Notes: a model not told the origin generated them from the letters alone. A DNA stretch of 52,659 bases from Bacteroidales bacterium (GCA_024400495.1 JAKSMR010000019.1:1-52659); one strand, 5' to 3'. Counted from the stretch's first letter, positions 21,391-29,986 are shown. Program-made: numbers and translations.

Positions 21391-22683
21391 CTAGCGGAAG
21401 AGCACGTCCTTGCGGTCGGGGCTGGTGCTTACTGCGGAGATATGAACGCCAACCTGCTCCTCGAGAGAGAGGATGTAGTCCTTCATGATCTGGGGCAGAT
21501 CCTCGTATTTGGTGATGCCGGCGAGGCTCTGCTTCCATCCTTTGTAGGTGGTGTACTGGGGATGGATCTCGAGGGTGTTGTACTCGAAAGGAAGCTCGTT
21601 GGTGACCTTTCCTTCAATTTCGTAGGCGGTGCACATCTTGATCTCGTCGAAGTCGTTCATCACGTCGGGTTTGGTGATGATGAGGTCGGTAACGCCGTCG
21701 AGCATGCAGGCATAGCGGAGAGCGGGAAGGTCGATCCATCCGCAACGACGGGGACGGCCGGTAGTGGAGCCGTATTCGTGACCGTTCTCGCAGAGGAGCT
21801 TGCCAGTCTCGTCGAAGAGCTCGGTGGGGAAGGGACCGGCGCCGACGCGGGTGCAGTAGGCTTTTGCAATACCGAAGATGCGGCCCACTTTGCTAGGGGC
21901 TACGCCAAGGCCGGAGCATACACCTGCTGCAACGCAGCTGGAGGAGGTTACGAAGGGATAGGTGCCGAAGTCGATGTCGAGCATGGCGGCCTGAGCACCT
22001 TCTGCCAGCACTTTCTTGTCCTCCTGGAGGCATTGGTTGATAAAGTATTCGCTGTTGATGAGTTGGAAGCGTTTGAGGAGGTCGAGCGACGCCATCCATT
22101 TTGCCTCGTACTCGTCGAGGGTGAGGCCGTCGAGACGGAAGTTGGCGAGGTCGAAGTTGAGGGTGTGGGCGGTCTGCATGTGCTGGCATTTAAGCAGCTC
22201 GTAGCGCTCGCGGAAGTCGGGAGCGAGGATGTCGCCTACACGAAGGCCGGCACGTGCTATTTTGTCGGTATAGGTGGGGCCGATACCTTTGAGTGTCGAT
22301 CCGATCTTGCGGTTGCCCTTGGCCTGCTCGTTAGCGGCGTCGAGCATGCGATGGGAGGGAAGGATGAGGTGGGCTTTCTTGGAGATGTAGAGGTTCTTTT
22401 CGGGGTCGGCGCCTTTGGCTACAAGGGATTCGATCTCCTGTTTGAAGATGCAGGGCTCAATGATTACGCCGTTGCCGATAACATTGATTTTCTCCTTATG
22501 GAAGATGCCGGAAGGGATAATGTGGAGCACGTGTTTCATGCCGTTGAACTCCAAAGTATGGCCAGCGTTAGGACCACCCTGGAAACGTGCGATTACATCA
22601 TAGTTGGGGGTGAGAACGTCGACGATTTTTCCTTTTCCTTCGTCGCCCCATTGCAGGCCTAAAAGAACATCAACTTTTGTCAT
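21391..22683 (-). CDS. purA: Adenylosuccinate synthetase
   Basis: 430 residues, the usual length. The GTP-binding start GLQWGDEGKGKIVD, the IMP-binding RFQGGPNAGHT, the motif EGAQAAMLDIDFGTYPFVTSS and the GSTTGRPRRCGWID segment are all present. It joins IMP and aspartate with GTP to form adenylosuccinate in AMP synthesis in the cytoplasm. The gene starts about 150 bases downstream of a candidate -7 element (22837-22845), leaving a leader with a GTGCAAGCC/GGCTGGCAC hairpin near 22802-22824. No other purine genes are nearby. Confidence 0.97.
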   Translation of the reverse strand: MTKVDVLLGLQWGDEGKGKIVDVLTPNYDVIARFQGGPNAGHTLEFNGMKHVLHIIPSGIFHKEKINVIGNGVIIEPCIFKQEIESLVAKGADPEKNLYISKKAHLILPSHRMLDAANEQAKGNRKIGSTLKGIGPTYTDKIARAGLRVGDILAPDFRERYELLKCQHMQTAHTLNFDLANFRLDGLTLDEYEAKWMASLDLLKRFQLINSEYFINQCLQEDKKVLAEGAQAAMLDIDFGTYPFVTSSSCVAAGVCSGLGVAPSKVGRIFGIAKAYCTRVGAGPFPTELFDETGKLLCENGHEYGSTTGRPRRCGWIDLPALRYACMLDGVTDLIITKPDVMNDFDEIKMCTAYEIEGKVTNELPFEYNTLEIHPQYTTYKGWKQSLAGITKYEDLPQIMKDYILSLEEQVGVHISAVSTSPDRKDVLFR

Positions 22684-22836
22684 TGTGTGGATTACTATTT
22701 GTATGCGGGAACGTACTTTCAGCTCTTTTGTCGTTGTTGTGCGAAGCCGTATATTTATTATTAATCTTTGTTATTTATCTTGCATTTAACACGTTAATCG
22801 GGTGCAAGCCTCTAGGGCTGGCACACAAAAAACATT

Positions 22837-22845
22837 GCGAAGATA
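22837..22845 (-). promoter_or_regulatory. Candidate -7 element for purA
   Basis: On the minus strand TATCTTCGC differs from TAnnTTTGC by one base. A leader of about 150 bases would follow, containing a hairpin GTGCAAGCC/GGCTGGCAC near 22802-22824 that could be regulatory. Confidence 0.4.
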
Positions 22846-22875
22846 AGACTTTTTTTTGGAATAGAAAAAAGTTTT

Positions 22876-23484
22876 TTACTCTTTGTCTCTTTTTGCCTTA
22901 AACCATTCGATGAATTCGGGCAGGTCGTCGAGGGGTTTGAACCCTTCCTTGAAAGGCTCCTGGGGCACAGGGCAGGTGTCGAGATAGCCGATGAGGGTTG
23001 CACAGTCGAACTCGCCGATCATGGCTTCGATGGTCACGTAGACGCCTACCAGCTGGTCGTCGTCGTCTTTCACGGGGTTGGGCAGAGCGATGCGGAGGCC
23101 GAGCATATCGGGCTCTTCTTCGCATTCAAGCTGCTGGAAATACATATTCTTGCTCTCGAAACGATACTTGTCGAAGGTGACGTTCACGCCTTTGCCGTTG
23201 GGCTGCTTGAAGGGGACGAACTCCCACCAGTCGATGTCGGGAGCGTTGTCGGTAAGGGCGAAAACAGCCTCGAAGAGGTCCATGTCTCCTTCTGCCGAGA
23301 ATGTGAGGGTGCGGCCTTGGGGAGTGGGCTCGCTAATCTCGTAGGTGAGGCCTTCGCAGTAGGCGTCGAGCTGTTTCTGGAGGTCGGCAAGAAGAGCGTC
23401 CTGCGCTGCTTTCTCGAGGTCGTTGAGCATGGTCAGCTGCTCGCTGTTGGATTGGAACCAGTTCCAAAAGATTTCGGTATTCAT
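22876..23484 (-). CDS. Hypothetical cytosolic protein (FWNWF N-terminus)
   Basis: 202 residues with no signal peptide or membrane segment. The N-terminus IFWNWFQSNSEQLTML is followed by a helix, then beta strands (LTYEISEPTPQGRTLTFSAEGDMDLFEAVFALTDNAPDI, WWEFVPFKQP) and an acidic segment NPVKDDDDQLVGVYVTIEAMIGEFD. I recall related Bacteroidota proteins with the same FWxWF opening, all of unknown function. It lies 27 bp downstream of murB and is probably co-transcribed with it; this placement gives no clear clue to its role. The protein is strongly acidic. Confidence 0.75.
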   Translation of the reverse strand: MNTEIFWNWFQSNSEQLTMLNDLEKAAQDALLADLQKQLDAYCEGLTYEISEPTPQGRTLTFSAEGDMDLFEAVFALTDNAPDIDWWEFVPFKQPNGKGVNVTFDKYRFESKNMYFQQLECEEEPDMLGLRIALPNPVKDDDDQLVGVYVTIEAMIGEFDCATLIGYLDTCPVPQEPFKEGFKPLDDLPEFIEWFKAKRDKE

Positions 23485-23511
23485 AGTGTTTTCTGTTTTT
23501 TTTCAGGATTG

Positions 23512-24528
23512 TTAGATGATGATGGCTTCGGGCGTAAGGGTTACTCCGAATTTCGCCTCTACGTCGGCGATGATGGCGTTGGAGAGGGTCGTTACCTCTT
23601 TGCCGGTACAGCCGCCGTTGTTCACCAGCACCAGCGCCTGCTTGGCATAGACGCCGGCGTTGCCTATCCCTCGTCCTTTCCAGCCGCATTGCTCTATGAG
23701 CCATCCGGCAGCCAGCTTGTAGTGGTCGTCGTCTACGACGAAGCTCACCAGGTTGGGGTGCTCTTCCTTGATCTGGTCGTGGAGCGATGCGCTCACGACG
23801 GGATTTTTGAAGAAACTGCCGGCGCTTCCTGTCTCTTCGGGCTTGGGAAGTTTGGCGTCTCGGATCTCGGTAATGGTCTGCGCGATCTCTCTTGGTGTGG
23901 GATTGGTGATCCCTTTCCCGGCGAGGGTGTCTTTGAGTGCTTTGTATTCGATGTTGGGGTTGTGTCTCTTCGAGAGCCTGAATGTTACGGACGCCACGAT
24001 ATATCTGTCGGCACATTCCTGCTTGAATATAGAGTTCCTGTAGCCGAAACGGCACTCTTCGTTGGCGAAGATGCGTGTCTCTCCGGTCTCGATATCGTAG
24101 CATTTTACGGAGTGGATGACGTCCTTGGCTTCTCGGCCGTAGGCGCCAACATTCTGCACGGGGGCGGCTCCTACTGTGCCGGGGATGCCTGCCAGGTTCT
24201 CGAGTCCGCTATAGCCTTGGCTGATTGTCTGGTGGACGAAATCGCTCCATACCTCTCCGGCTTGGGCCGCAAGGAGGCTGGTCTCTCCTTGGTCTTCGAC
24301 GAACTCGATGCCTTTGGTGGCCATATGGACGACCAGGCCGTCGTAGTCCTGAGTGAAGACGATGTTGCTGCCTCCGCCGAGTATGAGGGATTTCTTGCCG
24401 GCGAGCACACCCGATTTTATCAGTTCAACAATCTTTCCTTCGGTCTTGATCTCCACAAACTCGGCTGCTTTTGCGTCGATGCCGAAGGTGTTGTAGGGCT
24501 TGAGCGATATGTTTTTCTGTATTGTCAT
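23512..24528 (-). CDS. murB: UDP-N-acetylenolpyruvoylglucosamine reductase
   Basis: 338 residues. The N-terminal FAD-binding domain shows LKPYNTFGIDAKAAEFVEI and LILGGGSNIVFTQDYDGLVV; the middle has GYSGLENLAGIPGTVGAAPVQNVGAYGREAKDVI and FGYRNSIFK; the C-terminal domain carries GSFFKNPVV and AAGWLIEQCGWKG. This is the type I MurB arrangement found in E. coli and Bacteroidota. The enzyme reduces enolpyruvyl-UDP-GlcNAc to UDP-MurNAc with NADPH in peptidoglycan synthesis. It starts 11 bp after marC stops, within a minus-strand operon. Confidence 0.96.
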   Translation of the reverse strand: MTIQKNISLKPYNTFGIDAKAAEFVEIKTEGKIVELIKSGVLAGKKSLILGGGSNIVFTQDYDGLVVHMATKGIEFVEDQGETSLLAAQAGEVWSDFVHQTISQGYSGLENLAGIPGTVGAAPVQNVGAYGREAKDVIHSVKCYDIETGETRIFANEECRFGYRNSIFKQECADRYIVASVTFRLSKRHNPNIEYKALKDTLAGKGITNPTPREIAQTITEIRDAKLPKPEETGSAGSFFKNPVVSASLHDQIKEEHPNLVSFVVDDDHYKLAAGWLIEQCGWKGRGIGNAGVYAKQALVLVNNGGCTGKEVTTLSNAIIADVEAKFGVTLTPEAIII

Positions 24529-24539
24529 GGTTCTGGTTT

Positions 24540-25133
24540 TCAGGAGAGTGAGCTGATGACGATTGTCAGGTTGGAGGCGAACATCTTAACGGCGATTGCC
24601 AGCAGGATGACGCCAAAGAATTTGCGGATGATGTAGATGATATCTCCTCCGAGAACTTTCTGGATCTTCTCTACCGAATGGAGTACGAGGAAGTCGATGA
24701 TGAGGTTCAGCACGATGGCGATCATGATGTTGATCACGGCATATTCGGCCCGTAGCGAGAGGACTGCCGTCAGCGCTCCTGGACCTGCTATGAGCGGGAA
24801 GGCGATGGGGACGATGGAGGCTCCGCTACCTCGGTCTTCGGTTTTCATGATCTCGATGCCGATAATCATCTCGACGGCAAGGATGAAGATGACGAACGAG
24901 CCGGCGACGGCAAAGGAGGGGACATCGACGCCGAAGAGTTTCAGAAGGGCGTCGCCCAGGAAGAAGAAGGCTACGAAGAACACCAGCGAAACCAGGCAGG
25001 CTTTGAACGGCTGTATGGTCTGGTTCTTCTCTTTGATGGAGAGAAAGATAGGAATGGACCCCGTGATGTCGATGATGGCGAACATCACGATAAAGGAACT
25101 TAATATTTCTACAAAATCAATCTGACTCAGCAT
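24540..25133 (-). CDS. MarC family integral membrane protein
   Basis: 197 residues with six membrane helices and the MarC signature segments FIVMFAIIDITGSIPIFLSI, FKACLVSLVFFVAFFFLGDALLKLFGV and SIVPIAFPLIAGPGALTAVLSL. The function of MarC/UPF0056 proteins is unknown despite the historical 'multiple antibiotic resistance' name. It is 11 bp upstream of murB on the same strand; 11-bp array D lies in the gap to the gene upstream of it. Confidence 0.9.
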   Translation of the reverse strand: MLSQIDFVEILSSFIVMFAIIDITGSIPIFLSIKEKNQTIQPFKACLVSLVFFVAFFFLGDALLKLFGVDVPSFAVAGSFVIFILAVEMIIGIEIMKTEDRGSGASIVPIAFPLIAGPGALTAVLSLRAEYAVINIMIAIVLNLIIDFLVLHSVEKIQKVLGGDIIYIIRKFFGVILLAIAVKMFASNLTIVISSLS

Positions 25134-25189
25134 TTATGTTGGATTTGTTAGCGTTTGTTTATCTTTTTGTTTCAGAAGGTGTTGTGTCT

Positions 25190-25290
25190 ATGGCTATAAG
25201 CTGGCATCCTACTAGCGCCTTATTGGTGCCTTATTAGCATCCTGTTAGCGTCTTATCAGCATCGTTGTTCGGTATGGCTATAGGCTGGCA
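25190..25290. repeat. 17-bp direct repeats flanking array D
   Basis: ATGGCTATAAGCTGGCA (25190-25206) and ATGGCTATAGGCTGGCA (25274-25290) differ by one base and bracket the 11-bp array. Flanking direct repeats could mark insertion or expansion of the array. Confidence 0.75.
25202..25267. repeat. 11-bp-period tandem array D (6 units)
   Basis: Six units with exact period 11: TGGCATCCTAC, TAGCGCCTTAT, TGGTGCCTTAT, TAGCATCCTGT, TAGCGTCTTAT, CAGCATCGTTG. It shares the TAGCGTC start with arrays A and B but has a TTAT ending. It fills the gap between the sugar dehydrogenase and marC genes. Confidence 0.75.
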
Positions 25291-25299
25291 AGAGCGAGG

Positions 25300-26568
25300 C
25301 TAGAGTCTGGCGTCAACCTGGCTGCGCGGGAAGAAGCCTTTCACGTCGTAGACGATGCCGTTGGGTTGCAGCAGCTTCCGCACATCAAGGCTGGCAAACT
25401 CGTCGTGGGCGACGGCAAGGATGATGGCGTCGTACGCTTTGCCTAGCTGCTGTAGTGGTGTGAGTTTCAGCGAATATTCCTCCTCCACTCTCGTTTCGTT
25501 GGCGTGGGGGTCGCAGATCGTGATGTCGGTAGTGTAGCCAGCCAAGGTGTTGTAGATGTCGGCCACTTTGGTATTTCGTATGTCGGAGCAGTTCTGCTTG
25601 AAGGTGAAGCCGAGGATGAGGATGCGGGCGTTCTTCACCAGCAGGCCTTTCTTGTTCATGCATTGGATGACCTGATGGGCTACATAGGCGCCCATGCCGT
25701 CGTTTAGTCTTCTTGCGTCGCGCATCACGCGAGGCATCACGCCATAGACCTGAGCCTGCTGTATCAGATAGTAGGGGTCGACGCCTATGCAATGGCCTCC
25801 CACCAGTCCGGGCTCCATGGGGATGAAGTTCCATTTGGTGGAGGCGGCTTCGATGACATCGCGGGTGTCGATATCCATGGCGTTGCAGATCTTTGCCAGC
25901 TCGTTCATAAAGGCGATGTTGACGTCGCGTTGTGTGTTCTCGATCACCTTCGAGGCTTCGGCTACGCGGATGCTTGGCGCCAGATGTGTGCCGTTGAGCA
26001 GCACGCTATTGTACAGGTCGTCGATCTCCTGCGCCACCTCGGGGGTTGAGCCGGAGGTTACTTTCTTGATCTTCTCCACGCTATGCTCTTTGTCGCCGGG
26101 GTTGATGCGTTCGGGCGAGTAGCCGGCGAAGAAGTCGCGGTTGAACGTCAGCCCTGAGGCTCTCTCCAGCTCGGGGACGCACACCTCTTCGGTCACGCCC
26201 GGATAGACCGTGGATTCGTAAACCACGATGTCGCCTTTCTTCAGCACAGATCCCACCAGGGCGCTGGCGCTGAGCAAGGGCTTGAGGTCGGGACGGCTGT
26301 TGCGGTCCACGGGTGTAGGCACGGCCACGATGAAGACTGTACAGTCCTTGGCCTCTTTGATGTCGGCGACGCAACGCAGGCCGTTCTCTTTGTGCAGCAC
26401 CTCCTTCAGCAGAGTCTCCTCCACCTCATGGGTGTCGTCGTGTCCCTGGTTGAGGGCGTCGATGCGCTCCTGGCTTCGGTCGAAACCAACCACAGGGTAG
26501 CGGGTGGCAAAGAGTCGTGCCAGAGGCAGCCCTACATATCCGAGTCCGACTATACAGATCTTTTTCAT
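25300..26568 (-). CDS. UDP-sugar 6-dehydrogenase (WbpA/TviB/WecC-type)
   Basis: 422 residues. The N-terminal Rossmann domain starts with ICIVGLGYVGLPLARLFA; the middle has SGSTPEVAQEID, EASKVIENTQRDVNIAFMNELA and the catalytic Cys260 in GLVGGHCIGVDPYYL; the C-terminal domain starts at ARILILGFTFKQNCSDIRNTK. This fits the UDP-N-acetyl-hexosamine dehydrogenase branch more than UDP-glucose dehydrogenase. It oxidises C6 of a UDP-sugar with two NAD+ for capsule, O-antigen or exopolysaccharide synthesis. No glycosyltransferase cluster is adjacent, so the product's fate is not visible here. It is upstream of marC on the same strand. Confidence 0.92.
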   Translation of the reverse strand: MKKICIVGLGYVGLPLARLFATRYPVVGFDRSQERIDALNQGHDDTHEVEETLLKEVLHKENGLRCVADIKEAKDCTVFIVAVPTPVDRNSRPDLKPLLSASALVGSVLKKGDIVVYESTVYPGVTEEVCVPELERASGLTFNRDFFAGYSPERINPGDKEHSVEKIKKVTSGSTPEVAQEIDDLYNSVLLNGTHLAPSIRVAEASKVIENTQRDVNIAFMNELAKICNAMDIDTRDVIEAASTKWNFIPMEPGLVGGHCIGVDPYYLIQQAQVYGVMPRVMRDARRLNDGMGAYVAHQVIQCMNKKGLLVKNARILILGFTFKQNCSDIRNTKVADIYNTLAGYTTDITICDPHANETRVEEEYSLKLTPLQQLGKAYDAIILAVAHDEFASLDVRKLLQPNGIVYDVKGFFPRSQVDARL

Positions 26569-26629
26569 TCGTTGCTGATTCGTTAGTTACAGGTTCACTT
26601 TGCTTCGGGGCAGATGTCGGTTTTGCTTC

Positions 26630-27304
26630 TTAGTCTCTTCTTCCAAGATAGATCATGAGGTAATAGCCCAATGTTGCCAGCGAGGTGAGGGCGGCCATAA
26701 AGTAGGTGTAGGCGGCGCTTTGGAGCGCTTTCTCGGCATAGGGATGTGTCTCGGGAGAGGTGACGTTGTGGTTGTTGAGCCATACCAGAGCGCGTTTGGA
26801 GGCGTTGACTTCGACAGGGAGGGTGATGATGGAGAAGAGGGTGGTGACGGCAAAGAGGATGATGCCGACCAGCAGCAGTTTGGGGAAGATGTTGATGAAG
26901 AGGATGCCGGCAAGGAGTATCCATGACATCCATCTACTACAGATGTTCACGGCAGGAACCATGGCCGAGCGCATCGAGAGCCAGGTGTAGGCTGTGGCGT
27001 GCTGCACAGCATGGCCGCACTCGTGGGCGGCAACGGCAGCGGCGGCGACGCTAGTGCCGTAATAGACGTCGTGACTCAGGTTGAGAGTCTTGGTGGCGGG
27101 GTTGTAGTGGTCGCTCAACGTGCCGTCCACCTGGCCTACGGTAACGTCATGGATGTCGTTGTCGCGAAGCATCTTCTCGGCGACTTCGCGTCCGGTCATG
27201 CCGTAGTTCATCGGAATCTTGGCGTATTTCTTGAAATTGCGCTCTACGTTCTTGCTTACCAGCATGCTGATAAGGGTCAGAGCACCAAATATAATCCAGT
27301 CCAT
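26630..27304 (-). CDS. Membrane zinc metallopeptidase (YugP-like)
   Basis: 224 residues. One N-terminal helix, then the zinc motif HECGH at residues 94-98 inside VAAHECGHAVQHATAYTWL, followed by three hydrophobic helices. LNLSHDVYYGTSVAAAAVAAHECGHA is the hallmark region of the YugP/DUF2227-type 'neutral zinc metallopeptidase' family. Substrate is unknown; the active site should face the cytoplasm or membrane surface. It lies 20 bp downstream of the AAA-CYTH gene and 61 bp upstream of the sugar dehydrogenase gene on the same strand, a likely operon. Confidence 0.88.
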   Translation of the reverse strand: MDWIIFGALTLISMLVSKNVERNFKKYAKIPMNYGMTGREVAEKMLRDNDIHDVTVGQVDGTLSDHYNPATKTLNLSHDVYYGTSVAAAAVAAHECGHAVQHATAYTWLSMRSAMVPAVNICSRWMSWILLAGILFINIFPKLLLVGIILFAVTTLFSIITLPVEVNASKRALVWLNNHNVTSPETHPYAEKALQSAAYTYFMAALTSLATLGYYLMIYLGRRD

Positions 27305-27324
27305 AGTCTTTTCTCTTTATGTTG

Positions 27325-28437
27325 TTATTTCTTTAGGGCAATGTTTGCGTTGAAGTATTGGGCGTCGAGTGTGACATTCTCCAGCACCTTGAGGAAGGGA
27401 GGAAACTCGATGGGCTCGTTCTCGTCCAGGCTTTCCAGCTCGAGGAGCATGTGCGGAAGCTTGGGCTCGAGGAAGGTATCTAGTTCGAAATACTGGTTCT
27501 TCCAAACGAAGCAACGGCGGATCTTGTGGATGGTCTGTCGTGAAGGATCGGCTTTCTGAAGCAGGCTGATGTATTCCGAAGGGGTGATCTGAGTCTCTTT
27601 TTCGATGCGTCGTGCGCCGTCGAGCTTGTATTTCTCGGTAAGGAAGTAAACATAATGGCCGTTCTCGCCACGTTTGCGCAGTCGCTGGTTTACGCCATCT
27701 TCGTTGGTGAGGTAGGTCTGGAAGATTTCGGACTGGTTTCCGAAATCGGGCATTCCGCCAGAGTAGGAGGGCGAGCCTTCGGGGAAGTCGCCGGCCATGT
27801 CCACGAGGAATTTCCGCTCGGTCTCTATGGGTGCGGGGATTCCCATCACGGCGGCGATCTCGGCGATGACGCGTTCCATCTTCCCGTCAAAGTCGGTATC
27901 GTTGCCGATAACGCGAAGGTGAGGGTGTCCGGTCCAGGCGTCAATCAGCTTGTCGTCGATGGCGCAAGCCTGCTCGGGCGTTTCGGTCCGGCTGGTGTTG
28001 TTCGCAAGGGTGTAGTATTTCTCTGCACCTTTGGCGGCGGTGCACATATGAATAACGGCGTCATAGCGTTTGTCGCGCAACTCCACGGGGTTCATCTTCG
28101 TTTCGTCGAGGATGGCTTGCCACACCTCGTGAGGCATATAGGCTGCGATATCCATCGTCCCTCGGTCGCACACCACCAGAGCCTCGCGTCCGTCGGCGAT
28201 GGCGATGCGCTGGAAATGGGCTTCCATCTGCATCTGGAAATCAAGCAGAGCCTTCTCTTCCTCGATAAAGAGACGTTTGTCGGAGGTGAGGAAGTTCACG
28301 CCGGCCTGATTGAAAAGCGTGGGGGCTTCGGGGAGGGTGAATACAGCAAAGCCTCGTTGGGTGAACTCCTCAACGATACGACTTAGTGCTGTGGTTTTTC
28401 CTGCACAAGGGCCTCCGGTAAGAACGATAGTCTTCAT
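27325..28437 (-). CDS. AAA-type NTPase fused to a CYTH domain
   Basis: 370 residues. Residues 1-190 form a P-loop kinase-like domain with Walker A GGPCAGKTT (8-16) and a DRGTMD motif. Residues about 205-370 form a CYTH (triphosphate tunnel) domain starting at IETERKFLV, which carries the E-x-E-x-K signature, with Arg/Lys-rich strands such as VNQRLRKRGENGHYVYFLTEKY. The CYTH fold hydrolyses or binds inorganic triphosphate or triphosphorylated molecules. The same two-domain order occurs in the eukaryotic TRPL-translocation-defect-14-like proteins. The substrate is unknown. It heads a run with the YugP-type peptidase. Confidence 0.85.
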   Translation of the reverse strand: MKTIVLTGGPCAGKTTALSRIVEEFTQRGFAVFTLPEAPTLFNQAGVNFLTSDKRLFIEEEKALLDFQMQMEAHFQRIAIADGREALVVCDRGTMDIAAYMPHEVWQAILDETKMNPVELRDKRYDAVIHMCTAAKGAEKYYTLANNTSRTETPEQACAIDDKLIDAWTGHPHLRVIGNDTDFDGKMERVIAEIAAVMGIPAPIETERKFLVDMAGDFPEGSPSYSGGMPDFGNQSEIFQTYLTNEDGVNQRLRKRGENGHYVYFLTEKYKLDGARRIEKETQITPSEYISLLQKADPSRQTIHKIRRCFVWKNQYFELDTFLEPKLPHMLLELESLDENEPIEFPPFLKVLENVTLDAQYFNANIALKK

Positions 28438-28510
28438 GTCAGTAAGTGCTTTTTATGTATAACGTCATTATTTATATTTTAGTATGCAGAAACGTTATTT
28501 TATTGCATGA

Positions 28511-28532
28511 TACCTCCCTTGAGGGGGAGGTA
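28511..28532. terminator. Intergenic hairpin between LOG and AAA-CYTH genes
   Basis: TACCTCCC (28511-28518) pairs with GGGAGGTA (28525-28532). No T run follows on either strand, so it may be a weak terminator or a processing hairpin. The rest of the 194-bp gap shows nothing further. Confidence 0.4.
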
Positions 28533-28631
28533 TGGCTTTGATATACAGGGAAGTTGTTGCTGCTATATCGGCATAGTGCCAATATGGCGTCATGATGTCG
28601 TGATCGGAAGCTGTCTGTTGTAATTCGTTGC

Positions 28632-29276
28632 TTATTGATTCAGCATTTCTTCTTGTCGGGAGATGAAATCCTCTATCAGTTCAAGCAGCTCCTCCGGAGA
28701 GCTGGAGGCGACGACGGCGTCGTGGTGGCTGGGGCTCAGCAAGCCTTCGTCGGTCATCCGCTTCAGCTGTAGCAGGAATGGGTCGAAGAAACCGTTGGTG
28801 TTGAGCATCCCGATGGGCTTCATCTTCATGGGCCTCTCTCTTCTATAGGCTTCGTTTCCAAAGGTTTCCTCTTCTCGTGAGGTGCTCATCCCTCCAGCAA
28901 GCGAGAGTTGGTTCAAAGTCATCATATCGGTCACCTCGTCCAGGGTTCCTGCGCCGCCGCAGAGGGCGATGAAGGCGTCGCTGCGGAGTGCCAGCTGATG
29001 CTTCCTCTCGGCCATGCTTCCAACCTTAACGAGCTCGGTGACAGGTTGCGAGTCGATGACCTCCTGGCTGAAGATAGTGGGGATGACTGCCGTCACCTCT
29101 CCTCCTGCTTCAAGACAGGCCTTTGCCACAACACCCATATACCCCCAGCTGCTTCCGCCATAGACCAAACGATAGCCTCGCTTCGCCAGCAGTCGTCCCA
29201 TCTCATGGGCTGCGTCGGCATAGATAGGATTGTTGGAGAAGTGTGATCCACAGAATACAGCGATACTTTTCTTCAT
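28632..29276 (-). CDS. LOG-family protein (nucleotide 5'-monophosphate phosphoribohydrolase type)
   Basis: 214 residues. The family pattern is clear: GGSSWGYMGVVAKACLEAGGEVTAVIP, M-x-x-R-K in MAERKHQL (89-92), and the active-site loop CGGAGTLDEV (106-115), which replaces the usual PGG with CGG. LOG enzymes split nucleoside 5'-monophosphates into base and ribose 5-phosphate. Odd: about 25 residues (around 125-150, SLAGGMSTSREEETFGNEAYRRERP) are inserted between the catalytic helix and the next strand MKPIGMLNTNGFFDPF; normal members are near 190 residues. The insert is polar and charged, so it is probably a surface loop. Confidence 0.88.
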   Translation of the reverse strand: MKKSIAVFCGSHFSNNPIYADAAHEMGRLLAKRGYRLVYGGSSWGYMGVVAKACLEAGGEVTAVIPTIFSQEVIDSQPVTELVKVGSMAERKHQLALRSDAFIALCGGAGTLDEVTDMMTLNQLSLAGGMSTSREEETFGNEAYRRERPMKMKPIGMLNTNGFFDPFLLQLKRMTDEGLLSPSHHDAVVASSSPEELLELIEDFISRQEEMLNQ

Positions 29277-29310
29277 TTCTTAAAAAGGGGGTTGGTTGTG
29301 TTTATGGCTT

Positions 29311-29934
29311 CTACCAGCGGCGTCCTTTGTGGGGATATTCGAACTGGCGGAAGATATTGTATAGATAAGTGATATGTATTGCGATGCTCATGTGGCCGCT
29401 CTCGCGTAGGTGGTAGGCGAAAGGCTCCTCGTTGATGATCTCCGCTCCGGCTTCGAGTGCGATTGTCGAACGAGGATTGAAGGAGTAATGGGCGCCCAGA
29501 CCTCCGTCGATGATCAGCTCGTTGAAAGGGAATGCAATTCCGATGTCGCCGTACAGGAATAGGTCGTAGGGGCGATGGGGCTTGACGACGAAGGCGTTAA
29601 GCATCGAATAGGACAAGCCGACGGTTGCCGAGCAGTATTTCGTTCCGGGAATGGGCTTGCCCTCGTCGTCCCTTGCTGTCTCCATTATCAGCGGCGCTTT
29701 GACGCCGATGCGTGCCTTCGGACACCATCCCAACGGGCGTTGGAGGGTAAGCCCTAGGCCTACCCCTTGGCTGTTGCCGGAGTTGGGATGGAAGGTCTGC
29801 ATGGAGAAATCCATGCTCACACCTGCCGACCATTTGGCTAGGATTCCTTTATAGGGTATCTCCTGCGCTTGAGCAATGTTAAGAATCACCAGCGCACAAA
29901 GGAGTGCGCCGGTGATGATGATTCTTTTCTGCAT
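29311..29934 (-). CDS. Small outer-membrane beta-barrel protein
   Basis: 207 residues. A signal peptide (MQKRIIITGALLCALVILNIAQAQ) is followed by strands such as WSAGVSMDFSMQTFH, GVGLGLTLQRPLG, SATVGLSYSMLNAFV and DLFLYGDIGIAFPF. The pattern is that of an 8-strand barrel, but the end (IFRQFEYPHKGRRW) carries an unusual basic tail after the last aromatic strand. No family is recognised. It lies 107 bp downstream of the transketolase C-half, separated by a hairpin at 29957-29986, and 34 bp upstream of the LOG gene. Confidence 0.7.
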   Translation of the reverse strand: MQKRIIITGALLCALVILNIAQAQEIPYKGILAKWSAGVSMDFSMQTFHPNSGNSQGVGLGLTLQRPLGWCPKARIGVKAPLIMETARDDEGKPIPGTKYCSATVGLSYSMLNAFVVKPHRPYDLFLYGDIGIAFPFNELIIDGGLGAHYSFNPRSTIALEAGAEIINEEPFAYHLRESGHMSIAIHITYLYNIFRQFEYPHKGRRW

Positions 29935-29956
29935 TAGAATAGAAAGCTAGAATAGG

Positions 29957-29986
29957 GAGCAAGGACGGCGTGTCCGCACCTTGCTC
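29957..29986. terminator. Hairpin between transketolase operon and barrel gene
   Basis: GAGCAAGG (29957-29964) pairs perfectly with CCTTGCTC (29979-29986). No T run follows on the minus strand, so termination is possible but not certain. Confidence 0.5.
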
